From: Larix sibirica
Lineage: Eukaryota > Streptophyta > Pinopsida > Pinales > Pinaceae
Reading direction: 5' to 3'
DNA length: 10,347 nt
Assembly (NCBI GenBank): GCA_004151065.3
Contig: NWUY0303879903.1
Coordinates: 1 to 10,347 of the forward strand
The notes under the pieces are model-generated. The model was given only the letters and a program-made list of their open reading frames with translations, did no database searches and was not told the DNA's origin. The stretch's first letter is position 1. Each line of letters begins with the position of its first letter. Shown in pieces: positions 1 to 9,623 of this stretch. The translations under genes were made by a program, and so were the position numbers.

Positions 1-1022
1 CTAGAGCAAATCGTTCTTCTATTGACAACAAACAGAGATATGAATCGGGTCTTGGGGTCGGTTCTCCTCTTTGGAGACCATCCCTCTCCAATTTGCTAGA
101 AGAAGAATATTTATATTTTAAACAATATTTAGAGATGGGTCGGCTCTCTATTTAACAGTTACCCATTATCTTCTAACTGCATGGAGGCGGGTTTTTGGCT
201 TAGAAACCCTAATCCATTTATTATTTTCAGTATTCAAAACTTAAATGGAATACTATTTCCATATATATAGTTTCCTAATAAGATATAAATATACATAACA
301 TATATATAAAACAATATCTATATTTCTTATAATATATATAACAAATTTGTTCTTGTCCTTTAAAACAAATTCAAATTTATATATAATATACCGTAGAAAT
401 AATAAATTATTATTAATGGGCCGATTATAATATATTATAAAAAACATATGATAATTTCCATATAAACGATTTTTTTTTTCTCCACTTTTAATTAAGGTAA
501 TGATACGATAGTCCCTTAAAATGAAAAAGCTTAGCTTCTTATTAAAAGCTCTATGAATAATTTTTTTGGTACTTGTTGCCATAATTAAGATTGTTATAAT
601 AATTAGGGATAATCATTTAATCATTTTTCAACTTATAGTAATAATATATTTTTAGGTTTATAATGGTAATTAAATATGTAAAAGCTTGTTATTTGCTTAG
701 TCCACAATGCCAAATACTCACTTGCCTCTTCTACTTATGACTCGCCTCACTTAGGATAGCATCTAAAGCCTTTTGGTCAATGAGTAGTTATTTCTCTTTA
801 AGTGTCTGTACAAGTAACTAGGTTCTTATGGCTTCCTAGCCATTCAATCTCTCCCCTTAGTGAATCGTGTTGTTTTTGTTTAGTTGCGTGGAGACATTCA
901 CTCTCTTAAGTCTACAAACTCAAATTACAACTTAGGAAATTCACAATAATACTTGTACAGTGCTTTATTGACGAGGACATAATCTCAAGCTTCTTGCCAA
1001 TATCTTGTTCATCGTACCTATT
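1..1022. other. AT-rich intergenic DNA, no gene seen
   Basis: No frame on either strand gives a protein I recognise. Bases 250-460 are extremely AT-rich, with long runs of AT/TA steps. A short frame at 42-101 (ATG to TAG, 19 codons) has no family resemblance. An exact telo-box-like AAACCCTAA lies at 204-212; such boxes occur in promoters and leaders of some plant genes, but there is no gene behind this one. A small hairpin can form at 60-80 (arms around GGT-CTCC and GGAGACC). Bases 680-1020 are less AT-rich and could be a fragment of something once coding, but I could not assign it. Confidence 0.5.
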
Positions 1023-1084
1023 ATTTGTATTTCTGTTTATAGAAGAATTAGGGATTTGTATTTCTGTTTATAGAAGAATTAGGG
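1023..1084. repeat. Perfect tandem duplication, 31 bp x 2
   Basis: The 31-base unit that starts ATTTGTATTTCTG and ends GAATTAGGG occurs at 1023-1053 and again at 1054-1084 with no mismatch. The perfect identity suggests a recent event compared with the degenerate repeats elsewhere in the window. It lies in non-coding DNA. Confidence 0.95.
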
Positions 1085-1334
1085 TAGCGAAGAGAATATT
1101 ACAATAAGCCACAAATTCATCGTTGATGAAATTGTACATAGACAATATAGACTCCAAATATATGAATTTAAAATACAAATAATATTACTTACTATTTTTA
1201 ATTTATTTTAGTCTTGCCATATATCAAAAGATCTTAAAATACAAATCTCTTTTGTTCATACTATAACTTTTTATTGCCTTATAACCATATTGGAAAAACA
1301 TTATACATTGCACTATCTTAGATATCTACATTCT

Positions 1335-1433
1335 AATAAAAATAAAAATAAAAATTGTTTGATCATTTTATGACCCTCGACCCTTTAGTGATGCATGACT
1401 TCATATTTTCAAGGTTATATATATATATATATA
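1335..1433. repeat. Microsatellites: (AATAAA)n-like tract and (TA)9
   Basis: Bases 1335-1355 are an A-rich tract made of AATAAA/AAATAA steps. Bases 1416-1433 are nine TA units. Both are simple-sequence repeats in non-coding DNA, and the (TA) tract is the longest pure dinucleotide run I noticed in the window. Confidence 0.85.
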
Positions 1434-3013
1434 ATATTTGTACACAAAAACTATCCATTCTATATAATCAAACTCAATTTTTTTAAAAGAAATTCCACTA
1501 TTTAAGTATTCTAACATTTACACTAATAGAAACATATGCATTATATTTTATGTGTATTTTATAAGAAAAATAACATACCACTCTCAGAAAAAAAAACTCA
1601 AATATCATATTGTGATAGTTGAAAAAATCTATAAATAAAAATTATATATTTTGGAAGCAAATTCAATTTTGTATATTTCACCTTCTTACACTATAGTCAA
1701 ATTGATTATGAAAGTACATCCAATCATCCCTCCAAGTCAATATATTATTGGTTTTCCATGTTTGCATTGCAACTAATGCGTCATGACAGACCATCATTAT
1801 CTTGCACTCACCTTTGACCATATGGCGTCCAATGGTATTCAAATTTTGCAATAGGTAGATAACATCAATATCCATATGCCAACAAAATTAGTTAGACTTA
1901 TTGTTTCATTCCCCGAAATCTGAAACTACAAGCAATTCTTATATTTAATGTTCTAAATTTTGGTTGCTTGAGGCCACTTCCTACAATGAGCCATTATGAG
2001 AAGCTCACTAAGATAAGCTTCCAAGAGTATTTGAGGATGTTAAATTATGTATGTAATGCACAATGATTGCTTCATGGAAATATGGAAATATGTCAGAGAT
2101 TGCTTCATTGCAACAAAGGAAGTAGTTACACAAATGCAAAGAAGAATAAGCTCGAAGGAAGTTGAATATTTTGGGGACCATAAATTTGCAAATGGGAAGG
2201 TGTGATCCAAATTGGATCTTAATTAAAAAAAATTGTAAATTTTGTAATAAATATGTAATTGTTTTGGCAAAGTTTAGTGAGTATTCCAAAAATTGTAATA
2301 AGTTGGAATATGAAGACAAATAATTGTGATGTTTGATCTACCAAAGTAGTTGATTAAATATGAAGGTTGTTTAGAAAAGGACATTCAAGGGATAAGAAAA
2401 CTTGAAAGTAAATGAAGAACAGAGGTAGTCGTAGAACATGTAGGACTCAGAGAAAGAAACACATTCGAATATGAAAGATTGTCTCTAAGCAAAAGTCATA
2501 TGCAAAAATGTGCTAGTGAGTAAGAATGCATTAAACTTTAATTGATAATGTAGCTCACTCTTTGTAACAATTTTATGAGCCAATAAAACACCCAACTGAA
2601 TGTTAGTTTTCTAATTTGAATTTGAATTTCTACTTGGTAAAAGCTAAATCTACAGTGCATTTTAAACAACCTTTCTTTTGATGTTTGCCTTAGTTTTTGG
2701 ATAATATACCTATACATATTCCATTTAAAGATGGTTTGCACAATCAATATATATTCACTTTAATTATGATTTATAAAATTACTAATTATTATCCATAAAT
2801 ATCAACAACACCAACAATTTTAAATTTCATTTTGGTTGAGCACCTTAATCAATGATAACCACAACATGGTCTTACCTCAATCAATTGTGGAATATGAAAT
2901 GCTCATAACTTTGTTAATTCCTTAATTAACACATAATTGACCATTTCAGTCAATTGCATGTGCGAGTGAGTTGGTATTAAAATAATTGTTTGTGGAATGT
3001 TGTAGTGGGCTTT
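1434..3013. other. AT-rich intergenic DNA, no gene seen
   Basis: The open frames here are short and carry no motif I can name: for example minus 1678-1875, minus 2008-2319 and minus 2538-2747. Bases 1960-2500 are slightly less AT-rich and could be remnants of old transposons, but no reverse-transcriptase, integrase, transposase or capsid signature is visible. A short inverted match (AAGGTTGTTTA near 2362, TAAACAACCTT near 2664) is too small to call an element. Confidence 0.5.
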
Positions 3014-3089
3014 GCTACCACCATTCCTTGCATACTCCAAGCATGTGAGTTGCGACAACCATTGCTTGTATACTCTAAGCATGTGAGTT
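3014..3089. repeat. Imperfect tandem duplication, 38 bp x 2
   Basis: Bases 3014-3051 and 3052-3089 are adjacent copies of a 38-base unit. The copies differ at about seven positions and share the core AAGCATGTGAGT at their ends. Open frames on both strands cross this block, and their apparent internal repetition comes from the DNA repeat, so they should not be read as a gene. Confidence 0.9.
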
Positions 3090-3160
3090 TGATTACCACT
3101 TACAGCAAAATGGATAGACAATTTACAATGGTCAATCATTTTGGAGCAATGACTCATAAA

Positions 3161-3313
3161 ACAATAATACTCATATAATTGGTGGAATGAAGCTTGAAAT
3201 GGTAATGAAGCAATGATAAAATAAAAGCAATAGTATTCATGGTAGTGAAGCAATGATAAAAAAAAAAAGCAATAGTATTTATATAATTGAATTGATGGAA
3301 TGAAGGTTGAAAT
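3161..3313. repeat. Nested repeat block with 40/42-bp duplication
   Basis: The unit GGTARTGAAGCAATGATAAA...CAATAGTATT occurs at 3201-3240 (40 bases) and 3241-3282 (42 bases). The copies differ mainly in the length of the inner A-run. A flanking segment (ATATAATTG...TGGAATGAAG.TTGAAAT) occurs before them at 3173-3200 and again after them at 3281-3313. The block therefore reads A-B-B-A', which suggests a larger unit of roughly 110 bases that duplicated and was then partly duplicated again. It is non-coding. Confidence 0.8.
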
Positions 3314-3680
3314 AATATTACCAGTTTTTTAAATTGGAGAGCTAAGAAAGAATTCTTATCGTAAACACAATATATTTATTCATTCAAAATGAACATTTTT
3401 CTTAATTTGCTTTAATGAATGTAGAAGAGCAAAGCGTATCCACTTGCTTTTTTCTAATGAAACTTGCTTTGTCTTATCCATGTGTAAACATATATATGTA
3501 TAATTTTTGTGAATAACAAGTGCCCTCTTAATGAAACTATGTTTGTTTAAAAACATTTTTTTATTGTGTGGAATTTGATAAATCTAAATTTAAAATAATA
3601 TTTTATTTAAATTAATATTTATTTATTTATTATTTTTTTTAATTTATATTAAAATATAATATAGATATATTAATAAAATT
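3314..3680. other. AT-rich spacer, no gene seen
   Basis: There is no coding signal. Bases 3600-3680 are almost pure A and T with TTTA-type steps and lead into the three-copy tandem repeat. Confidence 0.55.
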
Positions 3681-3848
3681 ATAACTTTTTTATTAATAAA
3701 CCGAAAAAAACTAAACTTTGCATACATATAACCGTATATAATTTTTTTATTAATAAACCGAAAAAAAAACTTTGCATACATATAACCGTATATAATTTTT
3801 TTATTAATAAACTGAAAAAAAAAAACTTTGCATACATATAACCCTATA
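3681..3848. repeat. Tandem repeat, three copies of 54-57 bp
   Basis: Three adjacent units begin near 3681, 3738 and 3792. Each contains TTATTAATAAAC, then a G-flanked A-run of changing length, then ACTTTGCATACATATAACC and a short TATATA. The spacing between successive TTATTAAT motifs is 57 and 54 bases, the change coming mostly from the A-run and a four-base CTAA present only in copy 1. The third copy carries single substitutions (ACTGAA for ACCGAA, CCCTA for CCGTA). A minus-strand open frame across the block has repetitive aromatic-rich translation produced by the repeat, so it is not a gene. Confidence 0.93.
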
Positions 3849-4136
3849 TATATATTCAATGGATGCATATGTAGATATAACACTTCCACATACATTGGAC
3901 ACCTCATTGTACTGTTTGATTCTTTTGAATATCAATAGTAGTTTTTTTTCTTGGAAAAAAAAAAACACTTCCACATACATGGATGTGGATGACAGCTGTA
4001 TTACTCATTTATATGTAAAATTTTCAGATATATCGATGCGGATGACTGCTGCACTAGTTAGTACATTATAACCCATCCGCTAAATGCAAAGGCAAACGCC
4101 ACCGAAATTCTGGATGGCTCCACAAAAATTCATTGC
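3849..4136. other. Spacer 3' of the pseudogene, with a 17-bp direct repeat
   Basis: This stretch would hold the 3' untranslated region of the minus-strand dioxygenase pseudogene. I see no canonical AATAAA on the minus strand close to the stop at 4137. The 17-base string AACACTTCCACATACAT occurs at 3879-3895 and again at 3964-3980, with an A/T-rich stretch between the copies. Confidence 0.6.
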
Positions 4137-5437
<1,301 letters not shown>

Positions 5438-5444
5438 TGTAGAA

Positions 5445-5476
5445 GACAACTTCCTCCGCTGACAACTTCCTCCGCT
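5445..5476. repeat. Perfect 16-bp tandem duplication in the pseudogene leader
   Basis: The 16-base unit GACAACTTCCTCCGCT is present at 5445-5460 and 5461-5476 without mismatch. On the minus strand it lies just upstream of the ATG at 5437, inside the presumed 5' leader. It does not alter the coding frame, but it lengthens the leader. Confidence 0.95.
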
Positions 5477-5547
5477 GCAGGTTTCGAATGCATAACTGGG
5501 AAAGAATGGATAGAATTTAAAGACTTTAAACCAAAGTGTAGCGTGAG

Positions 5548-5557
5548 ATTTAAATAG
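5548..5557 (-). promoter_or_regulatory. TATA-like box upstream of the dioxygenase pseudogene
   Basis: On the minus strand the sequence reads CTATTTAAATCTC, a TATA-like element about 110 bases upstream of the presumed ATG. A start site about 30 bases downstream of it would leave a leader of roughly 80 bases, a normal size for a plant gene. It is placed by position and similarity only; no transcript evidence is available. Confidence 0.4.
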
Positions 5558-5885
5558 TGTTTTAGTGGAATTAGTGTGCCCACGGACTGGTGTCCACCTG
5601 GGAGTTCAATGTGGTGAAGCTTTCATGGATGAAGCTACACAGTCACCAAAAGGATTTTTCTGAAGAAAGGTAACAGGATCGTGACTTGCAGATATTCAGA
5701 CACGAAGGAAGCAAGCCCGACGCTGTGACATCGTCCGGTCTACCGGATATAGAAGGCCCTGCAAATTTATGGTATCAGGGCAAAGAGGTCTCTCGTTCTC
5801 AAAGTCCGGTCAAAATTTCCTTGGGTCATAAGGTGGAAGGCGTGAGAGGTTTGGGAGCTATTTTTTAAAAGATTTAAAAAAAAAA
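5558..5885. other. Upstream region of the pseudogene, richer in GC
   Basis: Bases 5585-5835 hold clearly more G and C, and more CpG, than the surrounding DNA, which fits a former gene promoter or 5' flank. A small palindrome, TCCGGT-CT-ACCGGA, lies at 5734-5747. The plus-strand open frame at 5686-5868 and the overlapping minus-strand frame show no recognisable protein and are probably chance. A long A-run at about 5878-5889 closes the stretch. Confidence 0.5.
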
Positions 5886-6047
5886 AAAATCTGTTAGACA
5901 AAATTATCAAATTTAAATAGGTGTCCGGGACATAAAGATGTATGAGGTTTTGGACATGGTAAAATCTGTTAGACAAAAATTATCATATTTAAAATAGGTG
6001 TCCGGGGACATCGGGGACATAAAGATGCATGAGGTTTTGGACATGGT
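5886..6047. repeat. Tandem duplication, 75-bp and 87-bp copies
   Basis: Copy 1 is 5886-5960 and copy 2 is 5961-6047. Both start AAAATCTGTTAGAC, pass through AGGTGTCCGGG and end GAGGTTTTGGACATGGT. Copy 2 is longer mainly because GGGGACATC is internally repeated near 6004-6020. The copies differ at a few other positions, so the event is moderately old. Confidence 0.92.
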
Positions 6048-6489
6048 AGAGTTTAGTTTGGTTGGATGGTTTCATGGTGTAGATTGAATGGATCCAATTT
6101 AAGAGATAGTTGGGTGAGAATTGGGTGTTAATGTTAGGTTATTTGTTATTTATGTGTTGAATGAGGTTTATTTTTTAAATCTACATAGGTTTATCTTTTA
6201 ATTAATTAATTCAAACAGAAAAAATGTCTATAACTTGGTATTCAGCTGAATTAAAATTATAATTACAAAATCAAGGAAAGTTCTTTTAGCATCCTTCTCG
6301 ACATAGCTGATAAGCCCACTCCACTAGAGCAAAGAGAATCCAAAAAACAAAGATCAGCTCAAAACTAAAAGACAAGATTGTCATCCCAAAGAATGACAAC
6401 ATTACCCCTACAGGGGTACAGCAAATCCACTTTATATGTCATCCTTCAATCCACTTTATATGTGATGAAGGTTTTGAAAGTTATTAGAG
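6048..6489. other. Spacer with two small hairpins and a 24-bp-spaced repeat
   Basis: There is no coding signal. Two inverted repeats sit side by side: TTGTCAT (6378-6384) with ATGACAA (6393-6399), and TACCCCT (6403-6409) with AGGGGTA (6412-6418). Just downstream, AATCCACTTTATATGT occurs at 6424-6439 and again at 6448-6463. The stretch lies directly upstream of the recognisable LINE ORF1 and could belong to the LINE 5' region, but I cannot show that. Confidence 0.5.
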
Positions 6490-6900
6490 ATGGTGTTTGG
6501 ATATTTCATATCTAAAAAGGTGGGCCCTTTTCATTGATGTTCAATTGAAAAAAATAATATTATGTTAATTTGGGTTAAGCTCCCAACCCTTCCATTGTAA
6601 TTTTTGTTTTTTTAATTCTTCAAAGAGACTTGGAACTCTTTAGGGATGTTTTATGAGGCATATATAAGTTTCTTGTCCTAGGGTAACTTGTCAATAGTAT
6701 AGACACTTATCGAGATTGACCTAAAAGAGGGGATAGTTGTTGATTTGCTCCTCGAGAAAGGAAATTATTCCATCTCACATCCTTTGGATTATATTGAGGT
6801 TCCTTTCAAATGTGTCTAATGCCACTTGTATGGATATTTGGTTTAAGATTGTAGTATTCCTTTGAGACAAAGAAGATCGGAAAAGGTAGCTCCTACAAAT
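6490..6900 (+). pseudogene. LINE ORF1 fragment: DUF4283-like region plus zinc knuckle
   Basis: One frame (codons in register with 6562) can be followed with stops. It reads MLIWVKLPTLPL near 6562-6597, which matches the conserved V-W-V-R-L-P-x-L-P segment of DUF4283 proteins. It continues LGMFYEAY near 6640, IEIDLKEG near 6710, HPLDYIEVPFKC near 6780-6813 and then a C-x2-C-x4-Y-x4-C pattern at 6811-6852. That spacing is exactly a CCHC zinc knuckle, with Tyr in place of the His. The protein would bind nucleic acid in a LINE ribonucleoprotein. At least six stops interrupt the frame (for example TAA at 6598, TAA at 6817, TAA at 6844). Confidence 0.8.
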
Positions 6901-7649
6901 GAGGTTTCTAAGGGTTGTGGTCTAGGCGATACCCAAGAAAAATTTTGGTTGAAGATCATGTAGTTGTGTGATCGGATAACACTAAGAATTTTTCTTGGGA
7001 GGTGATGAAAATAAATGTGAATTTGTTGTGGTTCCACCTATTTTAAAGTATACATAAAAGAAATCATATATTGAGTTCAAAGAAGGTTGTATTCATCGAG
7101 ATTTATCGACCAATATCACTTATGACACATAAAGATGTGTCTATAAACAATTTAGCCTCATTAAGCGCCTTCACCTAATTTCATGGGTATGGGTATGGTT
7201 TTTGGGTCTCTTATTGGTTTGGACGAGGTCACGAATGGAAATGTTTGATATCTTAAGGATTATGGTGGAGGGTGGTCTTCGTCACTTCATACTCATTTTT
7301 CCATCCTAGGTTTTGTTTTGGGTGGAACCATGTTTGGTATTTTAGGATTTGGTCATGCATGTATACCTAATGTCCCATACTTAAAGGTTATTTTTGGAGT
7401 TGAGGGCCAATCTCATGGAATTGGGAAATATTTTAATTAAGATCACAAAAATATGGTTTTTGGGCAACTCAAGGGGATGTTTCTTGAGGTTTGTGTGAAT
7501 CAAATAGTAAAGGATGTAAAGTGGGGAACACAAGCATAAAATTACATATATCCTTAGGTAAGAGAAGGTTCACGTTAGTTAGCCTAAATGACTATCCATT
7601 GAAAAGAAATACAAACCCAAAATTCTTGTTCCTCATTATCTATATCTCA
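6901..7649 (+). other. Presumed LINE ORF1 tail and inter-ORF region
   Basis: This stretch lies between the recognisable zinc knuckle and the start of the endonuclease, so it most likely corresponds to the variable C-terminal half of ORF1 and the junction to ORF2. I cannot align any part of it to a known motif, and every frame is broken by stops. A separate insertion hidden here cannot be excluded. Confidence 0.45.
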
Positions 7650-9047
7650 TAAAGTTGTAAAGTGTTGGGTAGCATCTCTAAAAAAGATTCCCTTTAGAGG
7701 CTAGAGGAGTCTCTTCGTTTTATAATTATTTTTCTTCAAGAAATTAAAGGAGATTAGAAGGGAATTATGTGAATAGTTGGATAAATTGTTATTTCTTGGG
7801 ATTTTATTTATAATAATTTAAAAGGTAGATTATGGAGTTTAAATTCTAGTTGGATACCTAGATTCATTTCATGTTCTAGATCATGGTTCTTTGAATCAAG
7901 TTTGGGGATATATTTACACTCTTAGGAGCCATGGAAGGAGATATCAGTCCTCGGGCTTTATGATCCATGAAATGGCAAAGTTTCCTTTTAGAAAAAAATC
8001 CTTAATTTGAGTTTCCTAGGTCTTGAAAATCATATAGTGGAAGGGAATTTAAACCTTTCCCTTGGAAATTCTAAACTTTGGGGAGATGTTGCTTGAGTCA
8101 ACTTTCTCATTGATTTTTTTACAAGGAGATTGGATTATAAAAAGATCATAGATGTGGATCCTATCAAACCGAGGCCAACTTGGAGGAATATGAGGGTGGG
8201 GGATAACAAAATCTCAAATAGATTTAATAGGTTCCTTTTTTCAAAGGCTCTGTTGATTGATGATGTGAGGATAAGGAATTAGGTGAGAAGAGGTGAGGAG
8301 TTGCATCATTTTCCTATGTTTTGGAAATGGAAACTATGGGAAAAATGACTTCAAACCCCTTTAAATTTAACCCACAGATAAGCCTTAGATGATGAATATT
8401 TTGTCACTCTAATCAAGATCAAGTGGAATCCTTATTATATTTGTTGTACTAGGGATTTGGATTCCATTCAATTTGAAGGGAATATAAAGAAGTTAAAATA
8501 ATTGACACCAAAGTGGGGTTATGGAAAAATTCTAAAGGAAGATAGAGAGATAAAAGAAGTTGAATCACAGTGAGAAGATTTGTATCTCCAATATTTAGAA
8601 GGAATCTCTAATGACTCTATCAATGGTAGGATTGCGGTTTTGGAGAAAAATAAGAGGCAATTATTAGATGGAAAAGAGTTAGATTGGAGTCTAAAAAGTA
8701 GAGTGCTATGGATGAAAAGAGAGAGGTTAGTTTGATGGCTACAATATTTAAGGACATTTCAATGGTTGGGCTCTACAACTTCAAGGGGATTTTAAAAACA
8801 AGAGAGGATGGTATGATGGCTATAAGATTTAAGGACATTTTAAGGGTTGGGGTCAACAACTTCAAGGGGATTTTTATAAAAGAGGATAACATATCCATAG
8901 AAAAGGTGGTAAGGATCGCTACCATATTTCCTAACTTTGTATCAAACAAAGATAATGTATGTTTGTATGAGGAGGTCCCCAAGGAAAATATTTAGGAGGT
9001 ATTACACTCTTTTCAGAATGATAAGAGGTAGATCCTAGGGCCATACA
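7650..9047 (+). pseudogene. LINE ORF2 fragment: endonuclease to start of reverse transcriptase
   Basis: ORF2 of LINEs encodes an APE-type endonuclease followed by reverse transcriptase. In the frame of 7734 I read FLQEIKGD (the usual LQETK block) at about 7731, GNLNLSLGNSKLWGDVA near 8043-8093 (the GDFN block, with Asp changed to Asn), LIDFFTRRLDYKKIIDVDP near 8106-8162, RPTWRNMRVGDNKISNRFNR near 8172-8231 and FLFSKALL near 8235. Next come DDEYFVTLIKIKW, a charged linker, and LKSRVLWMKRE near 8691-8720. In the frame of 8708 follow FKDIL..GVNNFKGIF, then RIATIFPNFVSNKDN and EEVPKENI, stop, EVLHSFQNDKR to about 9047. Stops and at least one frameshift near 8710 kill it, and the NTKFFH block is missing. 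Confidence 0.87.
8735..8896 (+). repeat. 81-bp in-frame tandem duplication inside LINE ORF2
   Basis: Bases 8735-8815 and 8816-8896 are related copies: both begin ATGGCTA, contain TTTAAGGACATTT and share CAACTTCAAGGGGATTTT. The offset is exactly 81 bases (27 codons), so the frame is kept. In protein terms FKDISMVGLYNFKGIL is followed by FKDILRVGVNNFKGIF. The second copy fits the usual LINE order better; the first occupies the place where the NTKFFH block would be expected. Confidence 0.88.
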
Positions 9048-9611
9048 TGATGAGGAATAAGAATGTGTTCCCATAGAATCATAACCTATTAAGTGAAGTG
9101 TGCCCCAAGAGGTGAAGGAAAGCATTTCCAACTTCGCTAGTGACCCTAGAGAGAAGTGTGCCTCCCTTGAGAATGCACCCTTCTATATATATTATGCATT
9201 GTTTACTATTATTATTGGGAAACTAGTTAGAGGCATTCCCTTTAGCCTTGAGTTTCATGCATAAACACTATTAATTATGGTAAGTTCCTAGTTTTTGAAT
9301 GACATATCATTAATAAGTTACCTGCATTCTCATATAATATTATTTTCTAGTCTTGAGTGACTTCTCACCTAGATTAGGTTTTTGGAAAGGGAGACTTTGT
9401 AAAACTATAAGGATCCATCTTGCATTCATTTATAGACTAAGAAATCTTTATCTTCTCTCCTCCAATTCTTGGGTTTCTCGTGTCTTATCTATTCTATTAT
9501 ATCAACTACAATTTTATTTGGTTATTTTCTTTGTATCTTGGATCTATTCTAGTATGGTATTTGGATTATTTTTTTGGTTCTTGTATTTTTCATATCTTAG
9601 TTTCTTACCAT
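9048..9611. other. Unassigned AT-rich DNA after the LINE break
   Basis: The LINE reading stops being recognisable at about 9047. Up to 9611 there is no identifiable gene. A plus-strand open frame at 9353-9700 gives a hydrophobic, Phe/Leu/Tyr-rich translation without a recognisable family, as expected from T-rich DNA. The TATA-rich string at 9182-9194, together with the primer-site-like motif at 9612, could mean this is a degraded LTR; I did not find its other end or a second LTR. Confidence 0.4.
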
Positions 9612-9623
9612 TGGTATCATATA
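9612..9623 (+). other. Possible decayed retrotransposon primer-binding site
   Basis: TGGTATCATATA matches 9 of 12 bases of the plant initiator-Met tRNA primer site TGGTATCAGAGC. It is followed by a TTAGGT stretch, as often seen after that site in plant LTR elements, and preceded by ACCAT, which would allow a CA-ended LTR just upstream. Two of the three differences are G-to-T changes and are not typical methyl-C decay. No gag or pol is visible downstream, so this stays tentative. Confidence 0.2.

Larger units (their letters stand above)
6490..9047 (+). mobile_element. Decayed non-LTR retrotransposon (plant LINE), truncated
   Basis: Two degraded reading frames in the order and orientation of a plant LINE lie on the plus strand: an ORF1-like frame at about 6490-6900 and an ORF2-like frame from about 7650 to 9047. 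ORF1 keeps a DUF4283-like stretch and a zinc-knuckle pattern; ORF2 keeps endonuclease and linker motifs and stops at the first reverse-transcriptase block (SFQNDKR...GP). The catalytic reverse-transcriptase motifs and the 3' end with its poly-A tail are absent, so the downstream part was deleted or interrupted. Many in-frame stops show it has long been dead. I did not find target-site duplications. Confidence 0.88.

Noticed and set aside
204-212. Telo-box AAACCCTAA as a promoter element
   Set aside because: An exact nine-base match can occur by chance and there is no gene next to it.
253-582. Minus-strand 109-codon frame in AT-rich DNA
   Set aside because: The translation is dominated by Ile, Tyr, Asn and Lys, exactly what AT-rich random DNA gives, and has no motif.
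2300-2720. Possible MITE bounded by AAGGTTGTTTA and TAAACAACCTT
   Set aside because: The inverted match is only 11 bases, the flanks align poorly and no target-site duplication is visible.
3644-3907. Minus-strand open frame with repeated aromatic-rich phrases
   Set aside because: It is a direct read-through of the 54-57 bp tandem repeat and AT-rich DNA; a plant protein of this composition is implausible.
5438-5449. Start of the dioxygenase 12 bases upstream of the ATG
   Set aside because: That position is TTG; the ATG at 5437 in context ACAATGG is the natural plant start.
5686-5868. Plus-strand 60-codon frame upstream of the pseudogene
   Set aside because: No family resemblance; the greater GC content of this flank lowers stop density and makes a frame of this length unremarkable.
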